DNA from: Leptasterias polaris
Taxonomy: Eukaryota; Echinodermata; Asteroidea; Forcipulatida; Asteriidae
Direction of reading: 5' to 3'
Length of the DNA stretch: 64,000 nt
Assembly (NCBI GenBank): GCA_037783415.1
Contig: JAZGTN010000023.1
Span: 64,501-128,500 of the forward strand
The notes under the pieces were generated by a model. The model was not told the origin of the DNA. It saw nothing but the letters and a program-made list of their open reading frames with translations, and made no database searches. The number at the start of each line of letters is the position of its first letter. Position 1 is the first letter of the stretch. This document shows, piece by piece, positions 50,201 through 64,000 of this stretch. Position numbers and translations under genes: made by a program.

Positions 50201-53200
50201 GATTTGTACTGGTATGAACTTTAGAATCAGTGAGCTCTCAGATAGAAATATTTCTCATGAGGATTGGTACTGGTATGAACTTTAGAATCAGTGAGCTTTC
50301 AGATGGAAACATTTCTCATGAGGATTGGTACTGGTATGAACTTTAGAATCAGTGAGCTCTCAGATAGAAATATTTCTCTGGAGGATTGGTACTGGTATGA
50401 ACTTTAGAATCAGTGAGCTTTCAGATGGAAACATTTCTCTGTAGGATTGGTACTGGTATGAACTTTAGAATCAGTGAGCTCTCAGATAGAAATATTTCTC
50501 ATGAGGATTGGTACTGGTATGAACTTTAGAATCAGTGAGCTTTCAGATGGAAACATTTCTCATGAGGATTGGTACTGGTATGAACTTTAGAATCAGTGAG
50601 CTCTCAGATAGAAATATTTCTCTGGAGGATTGGTACTGGTATGAACTTTAGAATCAGTGAGCTTTCAGATGGAAACATTTCTCTGTAGGATTGGTACTGG
50701 TATGAACTTTAGAATCAGTGAGCTCTCAGATAGAAATATTTCTCATGAGGATTGGTACTGGTATGAACTTTAGAATCAGTGAGCTTTCAGATGGAAACAT
50801 TTCTCATGAGGATTGGTACTGGTATGAACTTTAGAATCAGTGAGCTCTCAGATAGAAATATTTCTCTGGAGGATTGGTACTGGTATGAACTTTAGAATCA
50901 GTGAGCTCTCAGATGGAAACATTTCTCATGAGGATTGGTACTGGTATGAACTTTAGAATCAGTGAGCTCTCAGATAGAAATATTTCTCTGTAGGATTGGT
51001 ACTGGTATGAACTTTAGAATCAGTGAGCTCTCAGATAGAAATATTTCTCTGGAGGATTGGTACTGGTATGAACTTTAGAATCAGTGAGCTTTCAGATAGA
51101 AATATTTCTCTGTAGGATTGGTACTGGTATGAACTTTAGAATCAGTGAGCTTTCAGATGGAAATATTTCTATGGAGGATTGGTACTGGTATGAACTTAAG
51201 AATCAGTGAGCTCTCAGATAGAAATATTTCTCTGGAGGATTGGTACTGGTATGAACTTTAGAATCAGTGAGCTCTCAGATAGAAATATTTCTCTGGAGGA
51301 TTGGTACTGGTATGAACTTTAGAATCAGTGAGCTCTCAGATAGAAATATTTCTCTGGAGGATTTGTACTGGTATGAACTTTAGAATCAGTGAGCTCTCAG
51401 ATAGAAATATTTCTCATGAGGATTGGTACTGGTATGAACTTTAGAATCAGTGAGCTTTCAGATGGAAACATTTCTCATGAGGATTGGTACTGGTATGAAC
51501 TTTAGAATCAGTGAGCTCTCAGATAGAAATATTTCTCTGGAGGATTGGTACTGGTATGAACTTTAGAATCAGTGAGCTTTCAGATGGAAACATTTCTCTG
51601 TAGGATTGGTACTGGTATGAACTTTAGAATCAGTGAGCTCTCAGATAGAAATATTTCTCATGAGGATTGGTACTGGTATGAACTTTAGAATCAGTGAGCT
51701 TTCAGATGGAAACATTTCTCATGAGGATTGGTACTGGTATGAACTTTAGAATCAGTGAGCTCTCAGATAGAAATATTTCTCTGGAGGATTGGTACTGGTA
51801 TGAACTTTAGAATCAGTGAGCTTTCAGATGGAAACATTTCTCTGTAGGATTGGTACTGGTATGAACTTTAGAATCAGTGAGCTCTCAGATAGAAATATTT
51901 CTCATGAGGATTGGTACTGGTATGAACTTTAGAATCAGTGAGCTTTCAGATGGAAACATTTCTCATGAGGATTGGTACTGGTATGAACTTTAGAATCAGT
52001 GAGCTCTCAGATAGAAATATTTCTCTGTAGGATTGGTACTGGTATGAACTTTAGAATCAGTGAGCTCTCAGATGGAAACATTTCTCATGAGGATTGGTAC
52101 TGGTATGAACTTTAGAATCAGTGAGCTCTCAGATAGAAATATTTCTCTGTAGGATTGGTACTGGTATGAACTTTAGAATCAGTGAGCTCTCAGATAGAAA
52201 TATTTCTCTGGAGGATTGGTACTGGTATGAACTTTAGAATAGGTGAGCTTTCAGATAGAAATATTTCTCTGTAGGATTGGTACTGGTATGAACTTTAGAA
52301 TCAGTGAGCTTTCAGATGGAAATATTTCTATGGAGGATTGGTACTGGTATGAACTTAAGAATCAGTGAGCTCTCAGATAGAAATATTTCTCTGGAGGATT
52401 GGTACTGGTATGAACTTTAGAATCAGTGAGCTCTCAGATAGAAATATTTCTCTGGAGGATTGGTACTGGTATGAACTTTAGAATCAGTGAGCTCTCAGAT
52501 AGAAATATTTCTCTGGAGGATTGGTACTGGTATGAACTTTAGAATCAGTGAGCTTTCAGATGGAAATATTTCTATGGAGGATTGGTACTGGTATGAACTT
52601 TAGAATCAGTGAGCTCTCAGATAGAAATATTTCTCTGTAGGATTGGTACTGGTATGAACTTTAGAATCAGTGAGCTCTCAGATAGAAATATTTCTCTGGA
52701 GGATTGGTACTGGTATGAACTTTAGAATCAGTGAGCTTTCAGATAGAAATATTTCTCTGTAGGATTGGTACTGGTATGAACTTTAGAATCAGTGAGCTTT
52801 CAGATGGAAATATTTCTATGGAGGATTGGTACTGGTATGAACTTAAGAATCAGTGAGCTCTCAGATAGAAATATTTCTCTGGAGGATTGGTACTGGTATG
52901 AACTTTAGAATCAGTGAGCTCTCAGATAGAAATATTTCTCTGGAGGATTGGTACTGGTATGAACTTTAGAATCAGTGAGCTCTCAGATAGAAATATTTCT
53001 CTGGAGGATTGGTACTGGTATGAACTTTAGAATCAGTGAGCTTTCAGATGGAAATATTTCTATGGAGGATTGGTACTGGTATGAACTTAAGAATCAGTGA
53101 GCTCTCAGATAGAAATATTTCTCTGGAGGATTGGTACTGGTATGAACTTTAGAATCAGTGAGCTCTCAGATAGAAATATTTCTCTGGAGGATTGGTACTG

Positions 53201-56200
53201 GTATGAACTTTAGAATCAGTGAGCTCTCAGATAGAAATATTTCTCTGGAGGATTGGTACTGGTATGAACTTTAGAATCAGTGAGCTCTCAGATGGAAATA
53301 TTTCTCTGGAGGATTGGTACTGGTATGAACTTTAGAATCAGTGAGCTCTCAGATAGAAATATTTCTCTGTAGGATTGGTACTGGAATGAACTTTAGAATC
53401 AGTGAGCTCTCAGATAGAAATATTTCTCTGGAGGATTGGTACTGGTATGAACTTTAGAATCAGTGAGCTTTCAGATGGAAATATTTCTCTGGAGGATTGG
53501 TACTGGTATGAACTTTAGAATCAGTGAGCTCTCAGATAGAAATATTTCTCTGTAGGATTGGTACTGGTATGAACTTTAGAATCAGTGAGCTCTCAGATAG
53601 AAATATTTCTATGGAGGATTGGTACTGGTATGAACTTAAGAATCAGTGAGCTTTCAGATGGAAACATTTCTCTGTAGGATTGGTACTGGTATGAACTTAA
53701 AAATCAGTGAGCTTTCAGATGGAAATATTTCTATGGAGGATTGGTACTGGTATGAACTTTAGAATCAGTGAGCTTTCAGATGGAAATATTTCTCTGGAGG
53801 ATTGGTACTGGTATGAACTTTAGAATCAGTGAGCTCTCAGATAGAAATATTTCTCTGTAGGATTGGTACTGGTATGAACTTTAGAATCAGTGAGCTTTCA
53901 GATGGAAATATTTCTCTGGAGGATTGGTACTGGTATGAACTTTAGAATCAGTGAGCTTTCAGATGGAAATATTTCTCTGTAGGATTTGTACTGGTATGAA
54001 CTTTAGAATCAGTGAGCTCTCAGATAGAAATATTTCTCTGGAGGATTGGTACTGGTATGAACTTTAGAATCAGTGAGCTTTCAGATGGAAATATTTCTCT
54101 GGAGGATTGGTACTGGTATGAACTTTAGAATCAGTGAGCTTTCAGATGGAAATATTTCTCTGTAGGATTTGTACTGGTATGAACTTTAGAATCAGTGAGC
54201 TCTCAGATAGAAATATTTCTCTGGAGGATTGGTACTGGTATGAACTTTAGAATCAGTGAGCTCTCAGATAGAAATATTTCTCTGGAGGATTGGTACTGGT
54301 ATGAACTTTAGAATCAGTGAGCTTTCAGATGGAAATATTTCTCTGTAGGATTGGTACTGGTATGAACTTTAGAATCAGTGAGCTCTCAGATAGAAATATT
54401 TCCCTGGAGGATTGGTACTGGTATGAACTTTAGAATCAGTGAGCTTTCAGATGGAAATATTTCTATGGAGGATTGGTACTGGTATGAACTTAAGAATCAG
54501 TGAGCTCTCAGATAGAAATATTTCTCTGGAGGATTTGTACTGGTATGAACTTTAGAATCAGTGAGCTCTCAGATAGAAATATTTCTCTGGAGGATTTGTA
54601 CTGGTATGAACTTTAGAATCAGTGAGCTTTCAGATGGAAATATTTCTATGGAGGATTGGTACTGGTATGAACTTAAGAATCAGTGAGCTCTCAGATAGAA
54701 ATATTTCTCTGGAGGATTTGTACTGGTATGAACTTTAGAATCAGTGAGCTCTCAGATAGAAATATTTCTCTGGAGGATTGGTACTGGTATGAACTTTAGA
54801 ATCAGTGAGCTTTCAGATGGAAACATTTCTCTGTAGGATTGGTACTGGTATGAACTTTAGAATCAGTGAGCTCTCAGATAGAAATATTTCTCATGAGGAT
54901 TGGTACTGGTATGAACTTTAGAATCAGTGAGCTTTCAGATGGAAACATTTCTCATGAGGATTGGTACTGGTATGAACTTTAGAATCAGTGAGCTCTCAGA
55001 TAGAAATATTTCTCTGGAGGATTGGTACTGGTATGAACTTTAGAATCAGTGAGCTCTCAGATGGAAACATTTCTCATGAGGATTGGTACTGGTATGAACT
55101 TTAGAATCAGTGAGCTCTCAGATAGAAATATTTCTCTGTAGGATTGGTACTGGTATGAACTTTAGAATCAGTGAGCTCTCAGATAGAAATATTTCTCTGG
55201 AGGATTGGTACTGGTATGAACTTTAGAATCAGTGAGCTTTCAGATAGAAATATTTCTCTGTAGGATTGGTACTGGTATGAACTTTAGAATCAGTGAGCTT
55301 TCAGATGGAAATATTTCTATGGAGGATTGGTACTGGTATGAACTTAAGAATCAGTGAGCTCTCAGATAGAAATATTTCTCTGGAGGATTGGTACTGGTAT
55401 GAACTTTAGAATCAGTGAGCTCTCAGATAGAAATATTTCTCTGGAGGATTGGTACTGGTATGAACTTTAGAATCAGTGAGCTCTCAGATAGAAATATTTC
55501 TCTGGAGGATTTGTACTGGTATGAACTTTAGAATCAGTGAGCTCTCAGATAGAAATATTTCTCATGAGGATTGGTACTGGTATGAACTTTAGAATCAGTG
55601 AGCTTTCAGATGGAAACATTTCTCATGAGGATTGGTACTGGTATGAACTTTAGAATCAGTGAGCTCTCAGATAGAAATATTTCTCTGGAGGATTGGTACT
55701 GGTATGAACTTTAGAATCAGTGAGCTTTCAGATGGAAACATTTCTCTGTAGGATTGGTACTGGTATGAACTTTAGAATCAGTGAGCTCTCAGATAGAAAT
55801 ATTTCTCATGAGGATTGGTACTGGTATGAACTTTAGAATCAGTGAGCTTTCAGATGGAAACATTTCTCATGAGGATTGGTACTGGTATGAACTTTAGAAT
55901 CAGTGAGCTCTCAGATAGAAATATTTCTCTGGAGGATTGGTACTGGTATGAACTTTAGAATCAGTGAGCTTTCAGATGGAAACATTTCTCTGTAGGATTG
56001 GTACTGGTATGAACTTTAGAATCAGTGAGCTCTCAGATAGAAATATTTCTCATGAGGATTGGTACTGGTATGAACTTTAGAATCAGTGAGCTTTCAGATG
56101 GAAACATTTCTCATGAGGATTGGTACTGGTATGAACTTTAGAATCAGTGAGCTCTCAGATAGAAATATTTCTCTGTAGGATTGGTACTGGTATGAACTTT

Positions 56201-59200
56201 AGAATCAGTGAGCTCTCAGATGGAAACATTTCTCATGAGGATTGGTACTGGTATGAACTTTAGAATCAGTGAGCTCTCAGATAGAAATATTTCTCTGTAG
56301 GATTGGTACTGGTATGAACTTTAGAATCAGTGAGCTCTCAGATAGAAATATTTCTCTGGAGGATTGGTACTGGTATGAACTTTAGAATCAGTGAGCTTTC
56401 AGATAGAAATATTTCTCTGTAGGATTGGTACTGGTATGAACTTTAGAATCAGTGAGCTTTCAGATGGAAATATTTCTATGGAGGATTGGTACTGGTATGA
56501 ACTTAAGAATCAGTGAGCTCTCAGATAGAAATATTTCTCTGGAGGATTGGTACTGGTATGAACTTTAGAATCAGTGAGCTCTCAGATAGAAATATTTCTC
56601 TGGAGGATTGGTACTGGTATGAACTTTAGAATCAGTGAGCTCTCAGATAGAAATATTTCTCTGGAGGATTGGTACTGGTATGAACTTTAGAATCAGTGAG
56701 CTTTCAGATGGAAATATTTCTATGGAGGATTGGTACTGGTATGAACTTAAGAATCAGTGAGCTCTCAGATAGAAATATTTCTCTGGAGGATTGGTACTGG
56801 TATGAACTTTAGAATCAGTGAGCTCTCAGATAGAAATATTTCTCTGGAGGATTGGTACTGGTATGAACTTTAGAATCAGTGAGCTCTCAGATAGAAATAT
56901 TTCTCTGGAGGATTGGTACTGGTATGAACTTTAGAATCAGTGAGCTCTCAGATGGAAATATTTCTCTGGAGGATTGGTACTGGTATGAACTTTAGAATCA
57001 GTGAGCTCTCAGATAGAAATATTTCTCTGTAGGATTGGTACTGGAATGAACTTTAGAATCAGTGAGCTCTCAGATAGAAATATTTCTCTGGAGGATTGGT
57101 ACTGGTATGAACTTTAGAATCAGTGAGCTTTCAGATGGAAATATTTCTCTGGAGGATTGGTACTGGTATGAACTTTAGAATCAGTGAGCTCTCAGATAGA
57201 AATATTTCTCTGTAGGATTGGTACTGGTATGAACTTTAGAATCAGTGAGCTCTCAGATAGAAATATTTCTATGGAGGATTGGTACTGGTATGAACTTAAG
57301 AATCAGTGAGCTTTCAGATGGAAACATTTCTCTGTAGGATTGGTACTGGTATGAACTTAAAAATCAGTGAGCTTTCAGATGGAAATATTTCTATGGAGGA
57401 TTGGTACTGGTATGAACTTTAGAATCAGTGAGCTTTCAGATGGAAATATTTCTCTGGAGGATTGGTACTGGTATGAACTTTAGAATCAGTGAGCTCTCAG
57501 ATAGAAATATTTCTCTGTAGGATTGGTACTGGTATGAACTTTAGAATCAGTGAGCTTTCAGATGGAAATATTTCTCTGGAGGATTGGTACTGGTATGAAC
57601 TTTAGAATCAGTGAGCTTTCAGATGGAAATATTTCTCTGTAGGATTTGTACTGGTATGAACTTTAGAATCAGTGAGCTCTCAGATAGAAATATTTCTCTG
57701 GAGGATTGGTACTGGTATGAACTTTAGAATCAGTGAGCTTTCAGATGGAAATATTTCTCTGGAGGATTGGTACTGGTATGAACTTTAGAATCAGTGAGCT
57801 TTCAGATGGAAATATTTCTCTGTAGGATTTGTACTGGTATGAACTTTAGAATCAGTGAGCTCTCAGATAGAAATATTTCTCTGGAGGATTGGTACTGGTA
57901 TGAACTTTAGAATCAGTGAGCTCTCAGATAGAAATATTTCTCTGGAGGATTGGTACTGGTATGAACTTTAGAATCAGTGAGCTTTCAGATGGAAATATTT
58001 CTCTGTAGGATTGGTACTGGTATGAACTTTAGAATCAGTGAGCTCTCAGATAGAAATATTTCCCTGGAGGATTGGTACTGGTATGAACTTTAGAATCAGT
58101 GAGCTTTCAGATGGAAATATTTCTATGGAGGATTGGTACTGGTATGAACTTAAGAATCAGTGAGCTCTCAGATAGAAATATTTCTCTGGAGGATTTGTAC
58201 TGGTATGAACTTTAGAATCAGTGAGCTCTCAGATAGAAATATTTCTCTGGAGGATTTGTACTGGTATGAACTTTAGAATCAGTGAGCTTTCAGATGGAAA
58301 TATTTCTATGGAGGATTGGTACTGGTATGAACTTAAGAATCAGTGAGCTCTCAGATAGAAATATTTCTCTGGAGGATTTGTACTGGTATGAACTTTAGAA
58401 TCAGTGAGCTCTCAGATAGAAATATTTCTCTGGAGGATTGGTACTGGTATGAACTTTAGAATCAGTGAGCTTTCAGATGGAAATATTTCTATGGAGGATT
58501 GGTACTGGTATGAACTTAAGAATCAGTGAGCTCTCAGATAGAAATATTTCTCTGGAGGATTTGTACTGGTATGAACTTTAGAATCAGTGAGCTCTCAGAT
58601 AGAAATATTTCTCTGGAGGATTGGTACTGGTATGAACTTTAGAATCAGTGAGCTTTCAGATGGAAACATTTCTCATGAGGATTGGTACTGGTATGAACTT
58701 TAGAATCAGTGAGCTCTCAGATAGAAATATTTCTCTGGAGGATTGGTACTGGTATGAACTTTAGAATCAGTGAGCTCTCAGATGGAAACATTTCTCATGA
58801 GGATTGGTACTGGTATGAACTTTAGAATCAGTGAGCTCTCAGATAGAAATATTTCTCTGTAGGATTGGTACTGGTATGAACTTTAGAATCAGTGAGCTCT
58901 CAGATAGAAATATTTCTCTGGAGGATTGGTACTGGTATGAACTTTAGAATCAGTGAGCTTTCAGATAGAAATATTTCTCTGTAGGATTGGTACTGGTATG
59001 AACTTTAGAATCAGTGAGCTTTCAGATGGAAATATTTCTATGGAGGATTGGTACTGGTATGAACTTAAGAATCAGTGAGCTCTCAGATAGAAATATTTCT
59101 CTGGAGGATTGGTACTGGTATGAACTTTAGAATCAGTGAGCTCTCAGATAGAAATATTTCTCTGGAGGATTGGTACTGGTATGAACTTTAGAATCAGTGA

Positions 59201-62200
59201 GCTCTCAGATAGAAATATTTCTCTGGAGGATTTGTACTGGTATGAACTTTAGAATCAGTGAGCTCTCAGATAGAAATATTTCTCATGAGGATTGGTACTG
59301 GTATGAACTTTAGAATCAGTGAGCTTTCAGATGGAAACATTTCTCATGAGGATTGGTACTGGTATGAACTTTAGAATCAGTGAGCTCTCAGATAGAAATA
59401 TTTCTCTGGAGGATTGGTACTGGTATGAACTTTAGAATCAGTGAGCTTTCAGATGGAAACATTTCTCTGTAGGATTGGTACTGGTATGAACTTTAGAATC
59501 AGTGAGCTCTCAGATAGAAATATTTCTCATGAGGATTGGTACTGGTATGAACTTTAGAATCAGTGAGCTTTCAGATGGAAACATTTCTCATGAGGATTGG
59601 TACTGGTATGAACTTTAGAATCAGTGAGCTCTCAGATAGAAATATTTCTCTGGAGGATTGGTACTGGTATGAACTTTAGAATCAGTGAGCTTTCAGATGG
59701 AAACATTTCTCTGTAGGATTGGTACTGGTATGAACTTTAGAATCAGTGAGCTCTCAGATAGAAATATTTCTCATGAGGATTGGTACTGGTATGAACTTTA
59801 GAATCAGTGAGCTTTCAGATGGAAACATTTCTCATGAGGATTGGTACTGGTATGAACTTTAGAATCAGTGAGCTCTCAGATAGAAATATTTCTCTGTAGG
59901 ATTGGTACTGGTATGAACTTTAGAATCAGTGAGCTCTCAGATGGAAACATTTCTCATGAGGATTGGTACTGGTATGAACTTTAGAATCAGTGAGCTCTCA
60001 GATAGAAATATTTCTCTGTAGGATTGGTACTGGTATGAACTTTAGAATCAGTGAGCTCTCAGATAGAAATATTTCTCTGGAGGATTGGTACTGGTATGAA
60101 CTTTAGAATCAGTGAGCTTTCAGATAGAAATATTTCTCTGTAGGATTGGTACTGGTATGAACTTTAGAATCAGTGAGCTTTCAGATGGAAATATTTCTAT
60201 GGAGGATTGGTACTGGTATGAACTTAAGAATCAGTGAGCTCTCAGATAGAAATATTTCTCTGGAGGATTGGTACTGGTATGAACTTTAGAATCAGTGAGC
60301 TCTCAGATAGAAATATTTCTCTGGAGGATTGGTACTGGTATGAACTTTAGAATCAGTGAGCTCTCAGATAGAAATATTTCTCTGGAGGATTGGTACTGGT
60401 ATGAACTTTAGAATCAGTGAGCTTTCAGATGGAAATATTTCTATGGAGGATTGGTACTGGTATGAACTTAAGAATCAGTGAGCTCTCAGATAGAAATATT
60501 TCTCTGGAGGATTGGTACTGGTATGAACTTTAGAATCAGTGAGCTCTCAGATAGAAATATTTCTCTGGAGGATTGGTACTGGTATGAACTTTAGAATCAG
60601 TGAGCTCTCAGATAGAAATATTTCTCTGGAGGATTGGTACTGGTATGAACTTTAGAATCAGTGAGCTCTCAGATGGAAATATTTCTCTGGAGGATTGGTA
60701 CTGGTATGAACTTTAGAATCAGTGAGCTCTCAGATAGAAATATTTCTCTGTAGGATTGGTACTGGAATGAACTTTAGAATCAGTGAGCTCTCAGATAGAA
60801 ATATTTCTCTGGAGGATTGGTACTGGTATGAACTTTAGAATCAGTGAGCTTTCAGATGGAAATATTTCTCTGGAGGATTGGTACTGGTATGAACTTTAGA
60901 ATCAGTGAGCTCTCAGATAGAAATATTTCTCTGTAGGATTGGTACTGGTATGAACTTTAGAATCAGTGAGCTCTCAGATAGAAATATTTCTATGGAGGAT
61001 TGGTACTGGTATGAACTTAAGAATCAGTGAGCTTTCAGATGGAAACATTTCTCTGTAGGATTGGTACTGGTATGAACTTAAAAATCAGTGAGCTTTCAGA
61101 TGGAAATATTTCTATGGAGGATTGGTACTGGTATGAACTTTAGAATCAGTGAGCTTTCAGATGGAAATATTTCTCTGGAGGATTGGTACTGGTATGAACT
61201 TTAGAATCAGTGAGCTCTCAGATAGAAATATTTCTCTGTAGTTTTGGTACTGGTATGAACTTTAGAATCAGTGAGCTTTCAGATGGAAATATTTCTCTGG
61301 AGGATTGGTACTGGTATGAACTTTAGAATCAGTGAGCTTTCAGATGGAAATATTTCTCTGTAGGATTTGTACTGGTATGAACTTTAGAATCAGTGAGCTC
61401 TCAGATAGAAATATTTCTCTGGAGGATTGGTACTGGTATGAACTTTAGAATCAGTGAGCTTTCAGATGGAAATATTTCTCTGGAGGATTGGTACTGGTAT
61501 GAACTTTAGAATCAGTGAGCTTTCAGATGGAAATATTTCTCTGTAGGATTTGTACTGGTATGAACTTTAGAATCAGTGAGCTCTCAGATAGAAATATTTC
61601 TCTGGAGGATTGGTACTGGTATGAACTTTAGAATCAGTGAGCTTTCAGATGGAAATATTTCTCTGGAGGATTGGTACTGGTATGAACTTTAGAATCAGTG
61701 AGCTCTCAGATGGAAATATTTCTCTGGAGGATTGGTACTGGTATGAACTTTAGAATCAGTGAGCTCTCAGATAGAAATATTTCTATGGAGGATTGGTACT
61801 GGTATGAACTTAAGAATCAGTGAGCTTTCAGATGGAAACATTTCTCTGTAGGATTGGTACTGGTATGAACTTAAAAATCAGTGAGCTTTCAGATGGAAAT
61901 ATTTCTATGGAGGATTGGTACTGGTATGAACTTTAGAATCAGTGAGCTTTCAGATGGAAATATTTCTCTGGAGGATTGGTACTGGTATGAACTTTAGAAT
62001 CAGTGAGCTCTCAGATAGAAATATTTCTCTGTAGGATTGGTACTGGTATGAACTTTAGAATCAGTGAGCTTTCAGATGGAAATATTTCTCTGGAGGATTG
62101 GTACTGGTATGAACTTTAGAATCAGTGAGCTTTCAGATGGAAATATTTCTCTGTAGGATTTGTACTGGTATGAACTTTAGAATCAGTGAGCTCTCAGATA

Positions 62201-64000
62201 GAAATATTTCTCTGGAGGATTGGTACTGGTATGAACTTTAGAATCAGTGAGCTTTCAGATGGAAATATTTCTCTGGAGGATTGGTACTGGTATGAACTTT
62301 AGAATCAGTGAGCTTTCAGATGGAAATATTTCTCTGTAGGATTTGTACTGGTATGAACTTTAGAATCAGTGAGCTCTCAGATAGAAATATTTCTCTGGAG
62401 GATTGGTACTGGTATGAACTTTAGAATCAGTGAGCTCTCAGATAGAAATATTTCTCTGGAGGATTGGTACTGGTATGAACTTTAGAATCAGTGAGCTTTC
62501 AGATGGAAATATTTCTCTGTAGGATTGGTACTGGTATGAACTTTAGAATCAGTGAGCTCTCAGATAGAAATATTTCCCTGGAGGATTGGTACTGGTATGA
62601 ACTTTAGAATCAGTGAGCTTTCAGATGGAAATATTTCTATGGAGGATTGGTACTGGTATGAACTTAAGAATCAGTGAGCTCTCAGATAGAAATATTTCTC
62701 TGGAGGATTTGTACTGGTATGAACTTTAGAATCAGTGAGCTCTCAGATAGAAATATTTCTCTGGAGGATTTGTACTGGTATGAACTTTAGAATCAGTGAG
62801 CTTTCAGATGGAAATATTTCTATGGAGGATTGGTACTGGTATGAACTTAAGAATCAGTGAGCTCTCAGATAGAAATATTTCTCTGGAGGATTTGTACTGG
62901 TATGAACTTTAGAATCAGTGAGCTCTCAGATAGAAATATTTCTCTGGAGGATTGGTACTGGTATGAACTTTAGAATCAGTGAGCTTTCAGATGGAAATAT
63001 TTCTATGGAGGATTGGTACTGGTATGAACTTAAGAATCAGTGAGCTCTCAGATAGAAATATTTCTCTGGAGGATTTGTACTGGTATGAACTTTAGAATCA
63101 GTGAGCTCTCAGATAGAAATATTTCTCTGGAGGATTGGTACTGGTATGAACTTTAGAATCAGTGAGCTTTCAGATGGAAACATTTCTCATGAGGATTGGT
63201 ACTGGTATGAACTTTAGAATCAGTGAGCTCTCAGATAGAAATATTTCTCTGGAGGATTGGTACTGGTATGAACTTTAGAATCAGTGAGCTCTCAGATGGA
63301 AACATTTCTCATGAGGATTGGTACTGGTATGAACTTTAGAATCAGTGAGCTCTCAGATAGAAATATTTCTCTGTAGGATTGGTACTGGTATGAACTTTAG
63401 AATCAGTGAGCTCTCAGATAGAAATATTTCTCTGGAGGATTGGTACTGGTATGAACTTTAGAATCAGTGAGCTTTCAGATAGAAATATTTCTCTGTAGGA
63501 TTGGTACTGGTATGAACTTTAGAATCAGTGAGCTTTCAGATGGAAATATTTCTATGGAGGATTGGTACTGGTATGAACTTAAGAATCAGTGAGCTCTCAG
63601 ATAGAAATATTTCTCTGGAGGATTGGTACTGGTATGAACTTTAGAATCAGTGAGCTCTCAGATAGAAATATTTCTCTGGAGGATTGGTACTGGTATGAAC
63701 TTTAGAATCAGTGAGCTCTCAGATAGAAATATTTCTCTGGAGGATTTGTACTGGTATGAACTTTAGAATCAGTGAGCTCTCAGATAGAAATATTTCTCAT
63801 GAGGATTGGTACTGGTATGAACTTTAGAATCAGTGAGCTTTCAGATGGAAACATTTCTCATGAGGATTGGTACTGGTATGAACTTTAGAATCAGTGAGCT
63901 CTCAGATAGAAATATTTCTCTGGAGGATTGGTACTGGTATGAACTTTAGAATCAGTGAGCTTTCAGATGGAAACATTTCTCTGTAGGATTGGTACTGGTA
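47296..64000 (+). repeat. 61-bp minisatellite, about 270 units, continuing past the window
   Basis: The consensus unit is AGGATTGGTACTGGTATGAA, CTTTAGAATCAGTGAGCTCT, CAGATAGAAATATTTCTCTG, G (61 bp). The first ten or so units (47.3-47.9 kb) are diverged and of uneven length; the rest are almost identical. The main variants are at three places: GCTCTCAGATAGAAATATT versus GCTTTCAGATGGAAACATT or GAAATATT; TCTGG, TCTGT, TCATG or TATGG before AGG; and CTTTAGAA versus CTTAAGAA. 61 is not a multiple of 3, so no frame stays open. It fills ALLC intron 9, making that intron at least 17 kb. Higher-order copies are described in the findings. Confidence 0.97.

Noticed and set aside
47296..64000. CRISPR array
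   Set aside because: Units are contiguous 61-mers with no unique spacers, and the context is a eukaryotic intron.

Overview
This is animal (metazoan) nuclear DNA, AT-rich and crowded with repeats. It contains two conventional intron-containing genes that diverge from a repeat-filled central region. The gene set, the abundant tRNA-derived SINEs, the TTAA-flanked MITE family and the CCCTAA-type telomeric tract fit a marine invertebrate deuterostome. An echinoderm is my best guess, possibly a sea star, but this rests on remembered repeat families and not on a search.

Left third (about 0.47-15.95 kb, minus strand): twelve consecutive coding exons of KANSL3, the alpha/beta-hydrolase-fold scaffold of the NSL histone acetyltransferase complex. 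Reading phases agree across every junction and about 595 codons are present; the C-terminal exons lie beyond position 1. Its introns carry an 18-bp repeat array (5.2-6.3 kb), a 54-bp array with TGACGTCA in each unit (10.4-10.6 kb), a Helitron2/Helentron-like element with a TTAA MITE nested inside it (7.7-9.0 kb), a non-LTR retrotransposon fragment (9.0-10.3 kb) and SINE copies.

Middle (16-38.5 kb): no host gene that I can support. It holds a head-to-tail cluster of about 1.2-kb Helentron-like elements (18.7-25.7 kb), two inverted copies of a piggyBac-like TTAA MITE, several foldback elements, a non-autonomous hAT-like element with an 8-bp target duplication, two TIR elements with 9-bp duplications, a Ty3/gypsy integrase remnant, a tRNA-like sequence, a short telomeric tract and a Penelope-type hammerhead-like motif.

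Right third (38.55 kb to the end, plus strand): nine exons of allantoicase (ALLC), covering the first domain and most of the second (about 314 codons). The last intron seen starts at 46966 and is not finished at 64000. From about 47.3 kb onward it is one uninterrupted 61-bp minisatellite of roughly 270 units, organised into higher-order blocks of about 60-74 units.

The two genes have unrelated roles: chromatin acetylation (KANSL3) and purine degradation (ALLC). Nothing in the sequence suggests co-regulation. The notable biology is (i) a KANSL3 that seems to keep Ser and His in the hydrolase active-site positions, and (ii) very active repeat dynamics.
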